Source: Bactrocera neohumeralis (taxonomy: Eukaryota > Arthropoda > Insecta > Diptera > Tephritidae). From it: 64,000 nt of DNA. Positions 48,055 through 58,847 of this stretch are shown here, in pieces. A program made the translations under genes and the position numbers. The notes under the pieces were generated by a model. The model searched no databases, was not told the DNA's origin, and saw only the letters and a program-made list of their open reading frames with translations. Where the stretch lies: the NCBI RefSeq assembly GCF_024586455.1, contig NC_065919.1, forward strand, positions 24,652,839-24,716,838, read 5' to 3'. Position 1 is the stretch's first letter, and each line of letters begins with the position of its first letter.

Positions 48055-48305
48055 CTAAAATCGTCTATCACAATCTGCGCCAACTACCGTGGGATAAGCC
48101 TTCTCAACATCTCGTATAAGAGTCTATCGAACGTACTGTGTGAAAGATTAAAGCCAACCGTCAACAAACTGATAGGACCTTATCAGTCTGGCTTTAGGCC
48201 TCTAAAATCAACAACTGACCAGATATTCACCATGTGTTAAATCTTGGAATAGACTCGTGCAACGAGAATTGACACATACCACTTCTTTGTCGATTTCAAT
48301 TTAAT
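48055..48305 (+). mobile_element. RTE-clade retrotransposon fragment (RT fingers)
   Basis: ICANYRGISLLNISYKSLSN, VLCERLKPTVNKLIGPYQSG and FRPLKSTTDQIFTMC (to 48237), then TYHFFVDFN-like sequence to about 48300. This is the region before the RGLRQGDSL motif. Both flanks of the element are lost. One in-frame stop ends the frame. Confidence 0.8.
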
Positions 48306-48439
48306 TGCTACTTCTGGAGAAAATAATTCGTGCTGCAGATTTCAATTGAGAAAGTACAATCTTCTACTTGTATAACAGTGTACAACTGCTGGTGTAGGTA
48401 TCAATGTTGGGAATTTTGGAGTGTTTCTAGGAAGCACCG

Positions 48440-48650
48440 TGTCACAAGTCAGTGAAAACGATGGCAAAAATCTATAAATTTTGCTTCCAATTGCTTTCCG
48501 CCCCTAGCGACTATTTTCTGTTTTTAGAACAAAGGCTCGCTAAGAAGAAATCGAACTACAAAAATAATATCGATTGGAGGGTCTCGTCAACTATGTTGGA
48601 TAAAAAAAAGAACTTTGCCAAAAAAAAATTTGTTTAATTGTGGTAGTTCG
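48440..48650 (+). mobile_element. Irritans-like mariner C-terminal scrap
   Basis: VKTMAKIYKFCFQLLSAPSD followed by YFLFLEQRLAKK resembles the third-Asp block (K.HEL.FELLPHPPYSPDLAPSDYFLF) with an internal deletion of HPPYSPDL. Related to 17680-18130. Confidence 0.55.
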
Positions 48651-48877
48651 GGGACTTTTCAATTGACCTTAACTGCACTTTGAACTGAAACTCGCTATCC
48701 CAGAATCTCTATGCCACAACCAGCATATTTCCGATGAAGTGAAATTAGGTGTGACATTTATATCTGTAACATGCTACAGGCTGTAGGGTCAAACATCTTC
48801 TTCGAAAGCCAAAGGGCATCTAGTATATGTATACAAAATAGTCACAAAGCTAAAACTGAATCTACCTCCTTGAATTA

Positions 48878-48990
48878 AGTTTATCTAAGTGCTCTTGATG
48901 AGTTATTCCACGTCTAAAGTTCGCGATTTAATGCCATTTTTTGGTCGAGAAGTATATTTTAAGTTACTGTAAACAATAAAAAAAATTTGC
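48878..48990 (-). mobile_element. Mauritiana-like mariner 5' scrap
   Basis: The reverse complement TAACTTAAAATATACTTCTCGACCAAAAAATGG and the following CGTGGAATAACTCATCAAGAGCAC match the 5' UTR and start of the copies at 8223 and 58948. Confidence 0.6.
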
Positions 48991-49902
48991 GATCATTAAA
49001 AAAATCAGCGTAGAACCCCCTTCCACGTTAATCAAGTATATGTAACCACAAGGGACCCGAACTTACATAAGTATGTGCTGCTAAAAACTGTCAACTCAAT
49101 AACAAGTACAGTACAGTTGTCAAGATAAGAAGTAGTTTGAAGACTTTCAAAAAAATTTAATCACTCCTTCATATGTAGTTGCTTATATCTCATAATTCCA
49201 CAGCGTAGTATACACTAAAGAACATTAACTGATCGTTTCAGGAAGACGATTCGAAAACGTTAAAATGCCAGAAAACTAATTAGAATGAGGAAATTAGATT
49301 TATTATTCATCAATTAAGTACATATGTATAATTATGATGTGCCAGTCTGCGTGCATGCGTCATTTTTTGAACTTCTGGCGCCAAACAATATTGCGGTCAA
49401 TAAGTCTTATAAGCTAATAACACTAATGTTATTGCAGAAAAACGGATTCGATAAGTATGTATGTACATATACTCAAAATTATACATAATTTATTAGCGTT
49501 ACTCAATCCGTTTTAGTTGGAGAAGCACTTGATAGCAATAACAGTTTAGAATTGCTTTTGCCTTGGAACATATTTTATAGCAAACATTTCGGTTGAAGCG
49601 GCAAAAACAAAGCTCTGAAGGATCTATTTTTATGAACATAACTTAGATTATAATTTGCCAATGCTGTACTTTATTGCAATTAAATATTTTATTTTTATGA
49701 CAGACGTTAAACAAGCGATCAAATCAAATTGTGCTTTCCATAAATCACATCACATTAAATACACATTCATATTGGTGGTAAATAAATGAAGATATCATCA
49801 TCAGCTATCTACTCCTTAACCAATATTTGAGTGTAAAGTTCTCAACTTCACAAGTGGGCATCACAACTAAATCAATCTAGTGATCGCTTAGAAACTCAGC
49901 TT
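48991..49902. other. AT-rich intergenic DNA
   Basis: Nothing recognised apart from short TATG repeats. Confidence 0.4.
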
Positions 49903-51036
49903 AGGCGATCTACTTCGAAGTTCCTTACTTTCTCAAAGAAAAACATAGAAACTTCAAACTTAATGGGAAATGTTTATTATAAATCGAAAGAACACTCTTT
50001 GGCATTTATTTCTTGAAGATCATTTCTTTCAAATGTCGCGACTAAGTCCGTACGTTGAGTCCAGTTTCCGATGACTCGTTCGAGCATTTCGACTGGTAAT
50101 TGGCGAATTGATGTTTTGTTCTAAGGCCTGAGTCAAAGCAGGATTGTCCGCATACACTTTAGAATTTATATAACCCCACAGGAAGAAGTCTAACGGTGTG
50201 ATATCTCACAATCTTAGTGACTAGTCGACCGTCCCAAAACATGAAATTCTCTGCTTACCGAAGTGTTCTCTCAATAAATCCACTAATTGATGCGATGTGT
50301 GGGAAGTGGTGCCGTCTTGTTGAAACCAAATGTCGCCGAGTTTTTTGATTTCCCGCCCAAAAATCACACCGAACCATTCTTTTTTCTGGAGAAAACGGCA
50401 GCTCTTGAATATCTTCAGCTTGCTCTTCATTCCAAACGCGGCAATTTAATTTGTTCACATACCTATTGAGCCAGAAATGGCTCAACAAAATTTGGCTCGA
50501 AAACGTCGGATCTTCTTGGAAATTTTCGAGAGACTATAGAGCAAAGCGATGTCGCTCGGGAAGGTCGAGCGGCTTCAGCTCATGCACAAGCCGTATTTTG
50601 TTCGCTTTCAGTTTAAGATCTCGACATAAAATGTGCCAAGTCGTTCCATACATCAGTACAGTTGATGCGAACGGCGCCGAATGGACTCTCTACGGTCTTC
50701 GTGGTCAGCTACGGCTACAATATTTTATTCACTGCGAGCTAGACGTGGCCTATTCGGTCGAATATTATCCAATAATCAATGCTGGGTTTCAAGATGGGTG
50801 ATATGATACGAATAGTACGCTCGTTGAGCCGATTATGTTGACCGTAAGTTGAGCGAAACGACCGAAAAACATTCTTTACAGAAAGCAAATTTTCGTAATA
50901 AAGTGTAAGAGTGTCGATTTGTAGATGGTATTCATTAAATAATGAAATGCCAAATTATACTGAACAAAAATAACATGACAGCTTGACACGACTCACGCGT
51001 GATCTATCAAGAAAGTCTATAGAAAACAGTGCTCGT
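49903..51036 (-). mobile_element. rosa-like (DD41D) element, near full length, degenerate
   Basis: The left end GGCGATCTACTTCGAAG and right end (reverse complement ACGAGCACTGTTTTCTATAG) are decayed inverted repeats. Minus-strand remnants are: FGAVRINCTDVWNDLAHFMS-type start region (about 50640); SHFWLNRYVNKLNCRVWNEE and QAEDIQELPFSPEKRMVRCD (50255-50488); FWAGNQK, then GDIWFQQDGTTSHTSHQLVD and LLREHFGKQRISCFGTVD (50221-50340; second Asp intact). At 50170-50215 a block equivalent to DITPLDFFLWGYIN carries the third Asp. A deletion removes the segment from GGIIGPYFF to the YLMPEIE block. It lacks the frameshift shared by the 38755 and 41315 copies. Confidence 0.82.
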
Positions 51037-51040
51037 TATA

Positions 51041-51300
51041 TTGTGTACCTATCCACAGTGATAGTTCCCATAGCAGACGAAGAACTCGAGTTGTCCGGAG
51101 AATCTAAAGTGACCCCTGCACAACTTCGTTGTGGATATTGTAGCAGGTTGAACTCCTACTTATTCAGAATTGACCACGATATATCAAATAAATGTACTGT
51201 GTGTATCGAGTACTAGCCGGACTCTAACTATCACTTTACATGCCCAATGAAACAATACCAAACGGATGATCCAAAACCATTAAATTAGGCATATGTGGCC
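51041..51300 (+). mobile_element. 3' end of a jockey/I/LOA-type non-LTR ORF2
   Basis: VPIADEELELSGESKVTPAQ, LRCGYCSRLNSYLFRIDHDI and SNKCTVCIEY (50983-51216), then after a stop DSNYHFTCPMKQYQTDDPKP. This is the common C-terminal pattern LAQLRSG.C..LNSYL.RI......CP.C....H...HLF.CP of such elements, including its Cys/His cluster. The RT and RNase H regions are not present here; it abuts the rosa-like element on its left. Confidence 0.7.
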
Positions 51301-52504
51301 TAGGGGAAGTACTGAACTGATTATATCCTTTATTAGAACGCGGTCACATTATTATCAAGAAATAACTTACACATTGACCGTTAGTTTCTGTATAAAAATA
51401 CCTAGAAGCACTGAGGGCCCCGTCTGCGACAACTGAGTGCCTTTAAAAGTTATTGTTCACTTTCATGGAAACATAGATGAAACCGTTAATGGAGCGCTCA
51501 TTGTAAATAAATTCGTAATTGCAATATCATTTTCAGCATTTGCTGCTACAAAAGAAACATCTGCAACCACAAAAGTGTAAAATTTTAAAATGGTTGGAAT
51601 TTCCCAACCGGGCAACACTTTGTCAAAATTGCTTCTGTTGCTGACATTGCAAATCATTGGCGCCTTTTGTTGTTCTACTTTCTTGCTGTGCCACACACAC
51701 ACACACACACGCGCGAAGGCAGCCGCCATGAATGCCCCACTTCGTCAAGACGATAATTATTGGGTTCAATGGGTCTGTGGGGAAAAATCCCATTCATTGC
51801 TGTTGCAGATTTGCCTCCAGTACCTTTGCCCGTCCTCCATTGTCTTTTTCTGCTCGACTGTGACTTCAGCGTCATTCACAAATTGTGGGTGATTTTATAT
51901 TGGTGTCGTATATTTGGCACCGGTGGCACCAGAAGCAGCAGCGAATGAACAACCATCAACACTGCAATCAACACCTACAAAACCAAACAAAAACCAAGCC
52001 ACCAACAGTCAACTTCGCAGAAAAAATACGTCTCCAGCATAAAGTGTTCCAAGCGCTTGTCTGCTTGTCGCCTGCAGCTGGAAGGTGGGTGTTCGACTGC
52101 GCTGCATTGTAAATAAGTTTAAGAGTTTGTTTGCTTTGAATGAATTAAGGCTTGAATTATTTTTTGCTCACTTGCGACTGACATAGTAACTCCAAATAGT
52201 GTGCTCACTATTTTTTGTATCCAATTTTTCGATTTTTTCCAGCGAGTTTTAGTTTGTTGCCAGCTTTGCATTTTTTTTTTTGTGCAGTGACGCTGCAATT
52301 TGCTTCTTGTTAAGTGTCTTCTTATTTCTGGATTCGCAATTACTTTACATTATTTTCATCATATTATCGGTATAAAAACTTAGAGGCTCAATTATGTTTA
52401 CTATGGGAACTCATCGCTTCTTCTTTTATAGTTACAAGGTTCTCAGTGGCAATTTAATAACAAATTGGATTACAGAAACTTAACATTAATAAAAGATATT
52501 ACTT
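51301..52504. other. Intergenic DNA
   Basis: The frame at 51590-51892 begins with a hydrophobic stretch but runs into the CA microsatellite and has no domain. No gene called. A short HINE-like phrase begins at 52505. Confidence 0.35.
51691..51712. repeat. (CA)n microsatellite
   Basis: CCACACACACACACACACAC followed by GC, about 22 bp. Confidence 0.9.
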
Positions 52505-52542
52505 ACAAGAAATGGATTTTGATTGGTCAGTTTATACAACTA
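52505..52542 (-). mobile_element. HINE family 2, left part split by a mariner
   Basis: CAAGAAATGGATTTTGATTGGTCAGTTTATACAACTA matches the family 2 sentence ACACTAGATTCCGATCGTTCGGTTTGTATGGCACCTA at 30955-30990. The match resumes at 53683 after the mariner. Confidence 0.65.
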
Positions 52543-53682
52543 CGAGAAAAAAATAGTAAGACTTCGTGCATAATTTTAAAATTCTTAATTTATTCTTAAA
52601 ACTTTATGTCGACCCCCATTGGTCCCAATCCTTGATGTGGTTGGCCCCAATAAAATAGTGCCAACGTTTTTTCCAATCCCCGAAAGAGTTGTTAAAATCA
52701 ATTTTTTTAGTAGCCTTAAATGCGCGTAGCGATTCACGTTTATTGTTTTCAATCAATTGAAAACGGTTACCACGGAGCAGTCGTTTGAGTTTTCTGAATA
52801 CCCAGAAGTCACACGGAACTAAATCAGGCGCATGCGAAGGTTGCGACACGGTAGTGGTTGAAAATTTGTTTTCAGCCCATAATTTATGCTTTTATGAATA
52901 GCATCGCGCCAACGACCCATAACACTCAAATAATATTCTTTGTTGACAGTACATCGGTAGGAATTTGGAGTGTCACACCTCGATAATCGAAGAAAACTTT
53001 CAACATAGCCTTGATTTTTGAACTCCTTTAATGTGGTTTTTTCGGCTTCGGCTCAGCTTTGAAACGATATTCGGTTAATCGTTTGTTTCTGGGTCGTAAG
53101 CATAGATGCAAAACATTTCTTGACATCCTGGTAGTCGGAAAGCTATTGTTTGACGGACATTAATGCGACACTGTTTTTCTAAAAAATTTTGTGATTTTGG
53201 AACCAATTGTGCTTTCACCTTTCTTAGGCTTATATTATCTTTCAAAATGGATTTCACTGATCCTTCCGATATTCCAATGATGCCTCTGATGTTAATCGTC
53301 GATTCCCAAGCACCAATTCCTTTCTTTTATTGACGTGTTAATCATCAGTTGATGTTGTTGGTCGTCCTGAACGTGGTTTGTTGTCAAAGCGTTTTCGACC
53401 ATCTTAGAATTATTTGTACAAATCACAAAACACTTCTTCCCGACAAACAATTATCTCCGACGGCCTTTTCCAATGTTCGGAACGTTTCGAAACCAGAAAA
53501 TTGATTCCGTACACAAAAATTAATGGAACTTCTTTGTCGAATAATTTCACTCAACGTAAAAATCTCCAAATGCACTTTATGTACTTCAGCTAGACAAGCC
53601 TGTACTTAACACTAATGATTATTTTGATGTGGCAATTGGCAGAGATGTCACTGGCGGTCATACCAACTTAGAAATAAAAAAA
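52543..53682 (-). mobile_element. DD34D mariner (same family as 31251), nested in a HINE element
   Basis: Left end CGAGAAAAAAATAGTAAGAC follows TA at 52541. Minus-strand remnants are: the first-Asp neighbourhood MKSILKDNISLRKVKAQLVP, FLEKQCRINVRQTIAFRLPG and IYAYDPETND (53075-53257); then ESLRAFKATKKIDFNNSFGD and WKKRWHYFIGANHIKDWDQW (52604-52760); and MSQPSHAPDLVPCDFWVFRK with LKRLLRGNRF (third Asp, about 52800-52849). The second-Asp region is largely deleted. The 5' side ends in AAGTTGGTATGACCGCCAGT (53670 back), without the outermost 70 bp seen in the full copy. Right boundary is inferred from where HINE sequence resumes. Confidence 0.78.
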
Positions 53683-53814
53683 ATGCTATTGATACTCAAT
53701 TTGAACAATTTCTTCGGAAATCGTACCGTTGCTTTGGAGAAGAATACAGGCAAAATTTCGTGAGATATATTTTCAAATGAAAAAAGTTTGTATGACAACT
53801 TTATACTACTCCAT
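53683..53814 (-). mobile_element. HINE family 2, right part split by a mariner
   Basis: TGCTATTGATACTCAATTTGAACAATTTCTTCGG, CAGGCAAAATTTCGTGAGATATATTTTCAAATG and GTTTGTATGACAACTTTATACTA continue the family 2 sequence interrupted at 52542. The fragment is then cut off by non-LTR sequence at about 53815. Confidence 0.7.
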
Positions 53815-54780
53815 AATGGGAGCTTTAAGAACAACTCCAACAGCGGTTCTTGAACCAGTGCTAAACCTGCCCCCTATAGACCTCTTCGCTGAAAACTGCG
53901 CAGCAAAATCGGTAGGACGATTACAGGCTGCGGGAGAATTTACATATAGAGCCTTCGGACATTGCTCTCGGGGTAATACGATTGATCAAATACCGACTAC
54001 ATTATCACACTTTTCAACTGGGAAAGAAGATTCAAAGTAAGCATAGAAAATAATACATATGTTAGTCACGCGCAACACTCTAAACATTTATACGGATGGA
54101 TCGAAAATGGACGACGGAGTTGGTGCGGCCGTATACTGTTCAGAGTTTTTTAAGGCAAGCTGAGGTCTTTGCTATTGCCAAAGCCGCGGAGCTGGCCTCC
54201 AATGCACCTATAGGCAATTCCAGAGTCAACATCTACGTAGACAGCCAAGCAGCAATCAACGCAGTAACCTTGTATGGCATATCGGCCAAAAATGGCTTGG
54301 GAAGCAGAGCAGCAGTGGAAAGTATTGTTAGAAGCAAGCAACTTCACTTCTACCGGTTGCCAGGCTACAAAGGCATCGAGGGCACTGAAATAGTGGACGA
54401 GATAGCGAAGGATGGTGTACAGCTAACATCCGCAAACGTTGTTTATACCACAATCTGACCAAAAGCATGGTAAAGAAAATCAAAACCCGAAGGAACGAGC
54501 TGCTTGGGTGCAAAACTGCAAAATTCATGTGCAAAACGGTAGATCGGAAGTACACAAAATTCCTATTGGCACTCGATAGAAGAGACTGTATGAAAATGAT
54601 CAGATTACTAACTGGTCACTGGTGGCAACACACGCCCGCATAATGGGGCTGACAGATCGGGTATGATACTGGAGAAGGCATCGATATTGAGGCTGGAGAT
54701 ACTGTTAGAATTTGCGTCTAGCACAGGTATTCGAAGGAATGACTACTCTTCATGGACCTAACAACTGAACTTCATCATCA
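53815..54780 (+). mobile_element. I/R1/LOA-type non-LTR ORF2 remnant with RNase H domain
   Basis: MGALRTTPTAVLEPVLNLPP followed by IDLFAENCAAKSVGRLQAAG (53815-53930) is the RT-RNase H connector seen in RNase H-bearing non-LTR elements. Then come NIYTDGSKMDDGVGAAVY (first RNase H Asp, about 54085-54140), AEVFAIAKAAELASNAPIGN (Glu, 54155-54220), VNIYVDSQAAINAVTLYG (second Asp, 54226-54280) and LHFYRLPGYKGIEGTEIVDE IAKDG (54345-54410). In the last block the usual W-V-P-G-H is RLPGY and the GNExAD is GTEIVD. After a stop, a decayed C-terminus runs to about 54780. Frameshifts at about 54140 inactivate it. Confidence 0.8.
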
Positions 54781-54809
54781 TCTTAGCTTAATAACCTAAC
54801 CCAGCCTTC

Positions 54810-55450
54810 CAGGATTTGTCCGGAAAGTAATAGGACTGAGTCCATTCAAGAAAAAGTATTGAACCAATCGTTACAATTCCTTAAAAGCGCGATTTTTAAG
54901 CATTGAAGGCGTCACGGAAGGCTGTCTCCGGAATGGCTTTGAGAGCCGAGGTGCATGCTGCTTGTAACTTCTGTCGTCTCAAAATGCTTGCCTTTCATCG
55001 ACCTTTTCAGGTAAGGAAACAAAAAAAAAAAGTCCAGGGAGGCCACATCTGTTCTGTGGGGCGGCTGCGGAAACGTTAGTATCCCGGCCTTGGTTAGGTA
55101 GCTGTTCACAAAAAGGCGGTGTGAGTCGGGGCGTTATCGTGGTGAAACTTGCAATCGGCTGCAATGTCTTGTCGGACCCAATTGACCCTTCGTTTGAGTA
55201 TCTCGAGGACTTCCACGTATAACTTGGCGTTGACGGGTAGTCCAGGAAGAACAAATTCATGGTGGACGATGCCTTTGATGTCAAAAAAGACAATGAGCAT
55301 CGTTTTCACTTTGGATTTGCTCATTATTCCCTTTTTTGGACCAGGAAGACGCCGGCGGGTGTCACTCGTTGTCTCGGGAAAGCAGCATCTGGGTAAGCCT
55401 GCTTGATCATATCAAACGTCTCTGTTGCAGATTTAACGAGTTTCACACAG
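54810..55450 (-). mobile_element. DD34D mariner, internally deleted, separate lineage
   Basis: The left end GGATTTGTCCGGAAAGTAAT is a mariner-type terminus. The minus strand encodes KSATETFDMIKQAYPDAAFP (about 55380-55440; the helix-turn-helix start), joined directly to MSKSKVKTMLIVFFDIKGIV and HHEFVLPGLPVNAKLYVEVL, and HHDNAPTHTAFL (second Asp, 55106-55324). After a frameshift comes VNSYLTKAGILTFPQPPHRT with DVASLDFFLF (third Asp; 34 residues between, 54912-55075) and the C-terminus to about 54830. The deletion removes the first-Asp region. The 5' terminal repeat is lost. Confidence 0.8.
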
Positions 55451-57020
55451 AGCTTTGTGCAATCAGGGTATAGATTATTTGATATCGAAATTCGTATATG
55501 TACTTATGAATAAACTCAAACTGCAGTTATGTTTGGGCTAAAACTGCACTCTACTCTGTTCTTTTATAAATAAAAGCAAACTTTTGTAGCGAATAACGAA
55601 ACCTTAATCCTTTCCTGGTTCAAACGGGTATGATCGTGTCACAAAAATTATTTAGCTGTGTGATTAAGCCATTAACTGCTCGTAGCTCACAGGCGGTGGG
55701 TTGCTTTCATACAATTTTTTCGTTTTCTTGCAATCGTTCTATCTTTATTCAGCTACCCAAATGCACTGCGCAGCAACAAACATTACCCGCACACAACTGC
55801 GTCACGAGACTAGTCTTCAATATCTCATTTTCTCCCCATAATATTTTGCTTCCTAGTTATAGTCGTTACTTTGTGATTAATAATGATAGGTTTGGCTAAT
55901 TTCTCATTCAGCTGCATACATACCTCTTAATCATACTTTATACCAAAAGAGATTCTTTCCGATGACTTGTTTGCTTATGAAATTACACAGTGTGACAAAG
56001 TTAGACAAATAAAATAAATAAGTGTGTTTATTTTGATTTTGTATGGCTGCTTCGATCCAAGGGTAGAATATAAAGCAGACACGAAATTTTCTTTTCCCAG
56101 ATTTAACGATTCAACAGAAGTTATAAGTTTGCTCGGTAGAAAGAAACTTATTGGTTATAACGACATTTCCAAGGCAAATATGTTTACTGTTAAACTTTTC
56201 TAAGTAACGAATCCACTTCAAAAGTCTCTAGACTTTATAATAAATAGAGTATATACATATAAATATCAGTGCGCTTGTACAAAAGTAAAAACGCGTGTTA
56301 TTCCTTACTGCATTTACACAGTAGCCGATCACAATGCCCACTCTCTCTTTTACCCGTTTGCTCATTTACAAAATTTGGTGTGCATTCGATATTCAATTTT
56401 CTAGTTTTCAGCCATCAACCTAAATAAAATATTTCCACTGCCGTTACGCTAAACATTATGCCAATTTCGATTAGCTTGTTATAGCGGCAATTTGTTGTTC
56501 TCGCTGCCTATTGATGCCGTGCCGAGGCGTGCAAAACGGTTGACGGTAATCCATGCGTATAATTCCGCCACTCAGATAGCCAGTCAATCGTTGAACCACG
56601 GCCACTAATCAGCGGTCATCGTGTCTTTACTTCGTCATAATGTGGCCGTTCAACATTTGTTCGCTTCCAAGTCGGCTTTACGGCTCATCTTTTGATGTCA
56701 GAGGTTATGCCCGGCGGTTTGCTACAAGTCGATTAAAAAAAGGTAAAAAAAAAAATCTTTGCGTTTGCAATAAACGCGGATATACGGATTTGTATTGGCG
56801 TTATTGCTTTGTGGGTGGTGAGCTGTGTCGTGTTGGGTTTTGTTGGGTTTTGTTGAGTTTTGTTGTGTGTTTTTTTGATATTTTACAAAAAAATGTTATT
56901 CAAATAATTTTTATAGATATTTAAATGCTATTAAGATTTAGTTTCATAAAAGCAGCTTTATGAATATTTGGCACATCTTAAAAATTGATTTTATCCGGAA
57001 AATACGCCTCAGTGAAAATA
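55451..57020. other. AT-rich intergenic DNA
   Basis: No supported gene. Frames at 55630-55899 and 56640-56924 have no known motif; the latter is composed partly of the TGTTGGGTTT tandem repeat. Confidence 0.4.
56831..56870. repeat. TGTTGGGTTT tandem repeat, four units
   Basis: Two perfect 10-bp units followed by two variants (TGTTGAGTTT, TGTTGTGTGT). Confidence 0.9.
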
Positions 57021-57402
57021 TCGGGTGATCCAAGTAGTGGTACATTTTTCAATAGCCTTTCTTTGATCACGCATGAGCCGTATCAGGCTGTTATGTTATT
57101 TTTGTTCAGTATTGTGTGGCATTTCGTCGTGGAAAGACTTAAGCCTGAACAACGTTTACAAATCCTTCAACTTTATTACGAAAATTCACGTTTTATAAAG
57201 AATATATTTCGTGCGCTTCGCTCAATTTATGGTCAATATGATCAGCCTACTGAGCCTACCATCACCCATCTTGAGACCGAGCATTCATTAATAATTAATT
57301 GTATAATATTCGACCGAATAGACCACGTCCAGCCGTAGCTGAGAGTGTAAACGAAGACTGTGGAGAGTCGATTTGGCTTTGTTCGCAGCAACTCGGACTG
57401 AC
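57021..57402 (+). mobile_element. rosa-like (DD41D) element, 5' end only
   Basis: Left end TCGGGTGATCCAAGTAGTGG follows TA at 57019. Coding: VERLKPEQRLQILQLYYENS, then RALRSIYGQYDQPTEPTITH (helix-turn-helix region, 57127-57270), NRPRPAVAESVNEDCGESIW and the start of QQLGLTD. It is cut at about 57402, before TYGTTWR, where unrelated sequence begins. Confidence 0.78.
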
Positions 57403-57559
57403 TGATATCTTCTCCGCAAAACTAGATACTAAAAACACTTAACATTAAAGCGGAGATAACAGAAATTAGAGAAAACATTCTTGTTCTGTAAGAAGTGTGT
57501 GCATAACAAGGAATATTTACTGACAGCGCCTTTGACAGCGTAAGATAGGAAAGTAATGC

Positions 57560-58125
57560 CTTTATATCTTGCTGAAAGTAGCATGCTACTTCACTATAAA
57601 ACTGCATTGGGTTCCAGGTTATAGTAATATCTTTGGAAACTGTGAAGCATATGTACCAGCCAGAACAGGCACAACACAACAATTAGACGCTGAAAAAGAG
57701 GAAATTTATATGCCTTTGGCTAATTGTATAGATTTAATCGACAAATATGTTATAAATATAGCTGAGTCACGGTGGAAACAATCCCTGCCTTTCTCAATAA
57801 GCAGACCAACGTGGCATGAAGTATTAAAATTTAAAATGAATGCTATAAGAATTCTGCTAACAGCACTAACATGTCACTGTCTGATTCGCAGACATGGCAG
57901 TATACTAGGAACGGCATATAGCGACTACTATAGAAGCAGTCAGGAGGTAGAAGAACCATTAAACGTCTTGTATGCGACTGTAACGCCTTATATGGAAAAA
58001 ATATCGCAATATCGTTCGATGGTTTTTCGACGACGTCTCGTATGTTGTTCGTTTAAAATTTTCGTATCAAAGAATTTAATCAGAAACAACAGAGTAAGTG
58101 GACTTTAGACCCTGTGGTATCAAAA
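57560..58125 (+). mobile_element. Non-LTR ORF2 remnant, RNase H end and C-terminus
   Basis: TIKLHWVPGYSNIFGNCEAY VPARTGTTQQLDAEKEEIYM (57590-57715) matches the RNase H motif WVPGHxxIxGNExADxxAR. Here H is Y, E is C and D is Y, so the active site is destroyed. It continues with SRWKQSLPFSISRPTWHEVL, TALTCHCLIRRHGSILGTAY and SDYYRSSQEVEEPLNVLYAT (the C..C....E..HLLC-type tail, Cys residues lost). It is open for 179 codons because indels are few. Different copy and sublineage from 53815-54780. Confidence 0.78.
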
Positions 58126-58158
58126 TGGGCCTCCTAAATATGATAAGTGTGTTTATTC

Positions 58159-58796
58159 ATTATACCCTGAACAGGGTATATTAAGTTTGTCACGAAGTTT
58201 GTAACAAAACAAGTATGTCGAACTGAATTGATTCAGCCATGCCCGTCTGTCTGTCTGTATATATACGAACTAGTCCCTCAGTTTTTAAGATATCGTTATG
58301 AAATTTTGCAAACATCATTTCCTCTTCAGGAAACTGCTCATTTGTCGGAACTGCCGATTTCGGACCAAAAAAATTGTTCTTTAACATATAGCTGCCATAC
58401 AACCTGAGTGATCGGAATCAAGTTTTTGTATGCAAAACTTTCACATTAGACAAGATATATTAACGAGATTTGGTATATGTTATTTTCTAAGGCAACAATG
58501 TAATCTCCGAAAAAATTGTTCAGATCGGCTAACTATAGCATATAGCTGCCATACAAACCGAACGATCGGAATCAAATGCTTGTATGGAAAACTTTCGCAT
58601 TTGACGTGATATCTTCACGAAATTTGGCATGGATTACTGCTTAAGGTAACAATATAATATCCAAAAAAAATTTTCAGAACGAATTACTATAGCATATAGC
58701 TTCCATACAAACTGAACATATAGTTACTAACAGAAATGCACTTGTGAAGGGTATTTAGCTTCGGTGCAACCGAAGTTAATGTTTTTTCTTGTTTTT
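58159..58796 (+). mobile_element. DINE-1-like (Helentron-associated type) repeat, family 2, type copy
   Basis: The 5' end TATACCCTGAACAGGGTATA (58161-58180) is a self-complementary palindrome whose arm AGGGTAT recurs at 58748-58754. The 3' hairpin CTTCGG-tgcaa-CCGAAG (58759-58775) is followed by TTTTTTCTTGTTTTT (to 58796). A GTCTGTCTGTCTGT tract lies at 58245-58258. The interior contains about three diverged copies of a ~130-bp unit (GGAATCAA..TTGTATG..AAAACTTTC..CATTTGAC..GATAT..TTCACGAAATTTGG..CATGGATTA). Non-coding. The hairpin core TTCGG/CCGAA is shared with family 1. Confidence 0.75.
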
Positions 58797-58847
58797 CATT
58801 GAGATTTAATTATACATACAATTACTTACTTTTCTGCCAAAAATTGT

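Noticed and set aside
51590..51892. Hydrophobic 100-codon ORF as a secreted protein
   Set aside because: It runs through a CA microsatellite (HTHTHT) and lacks domain or splice evidence.
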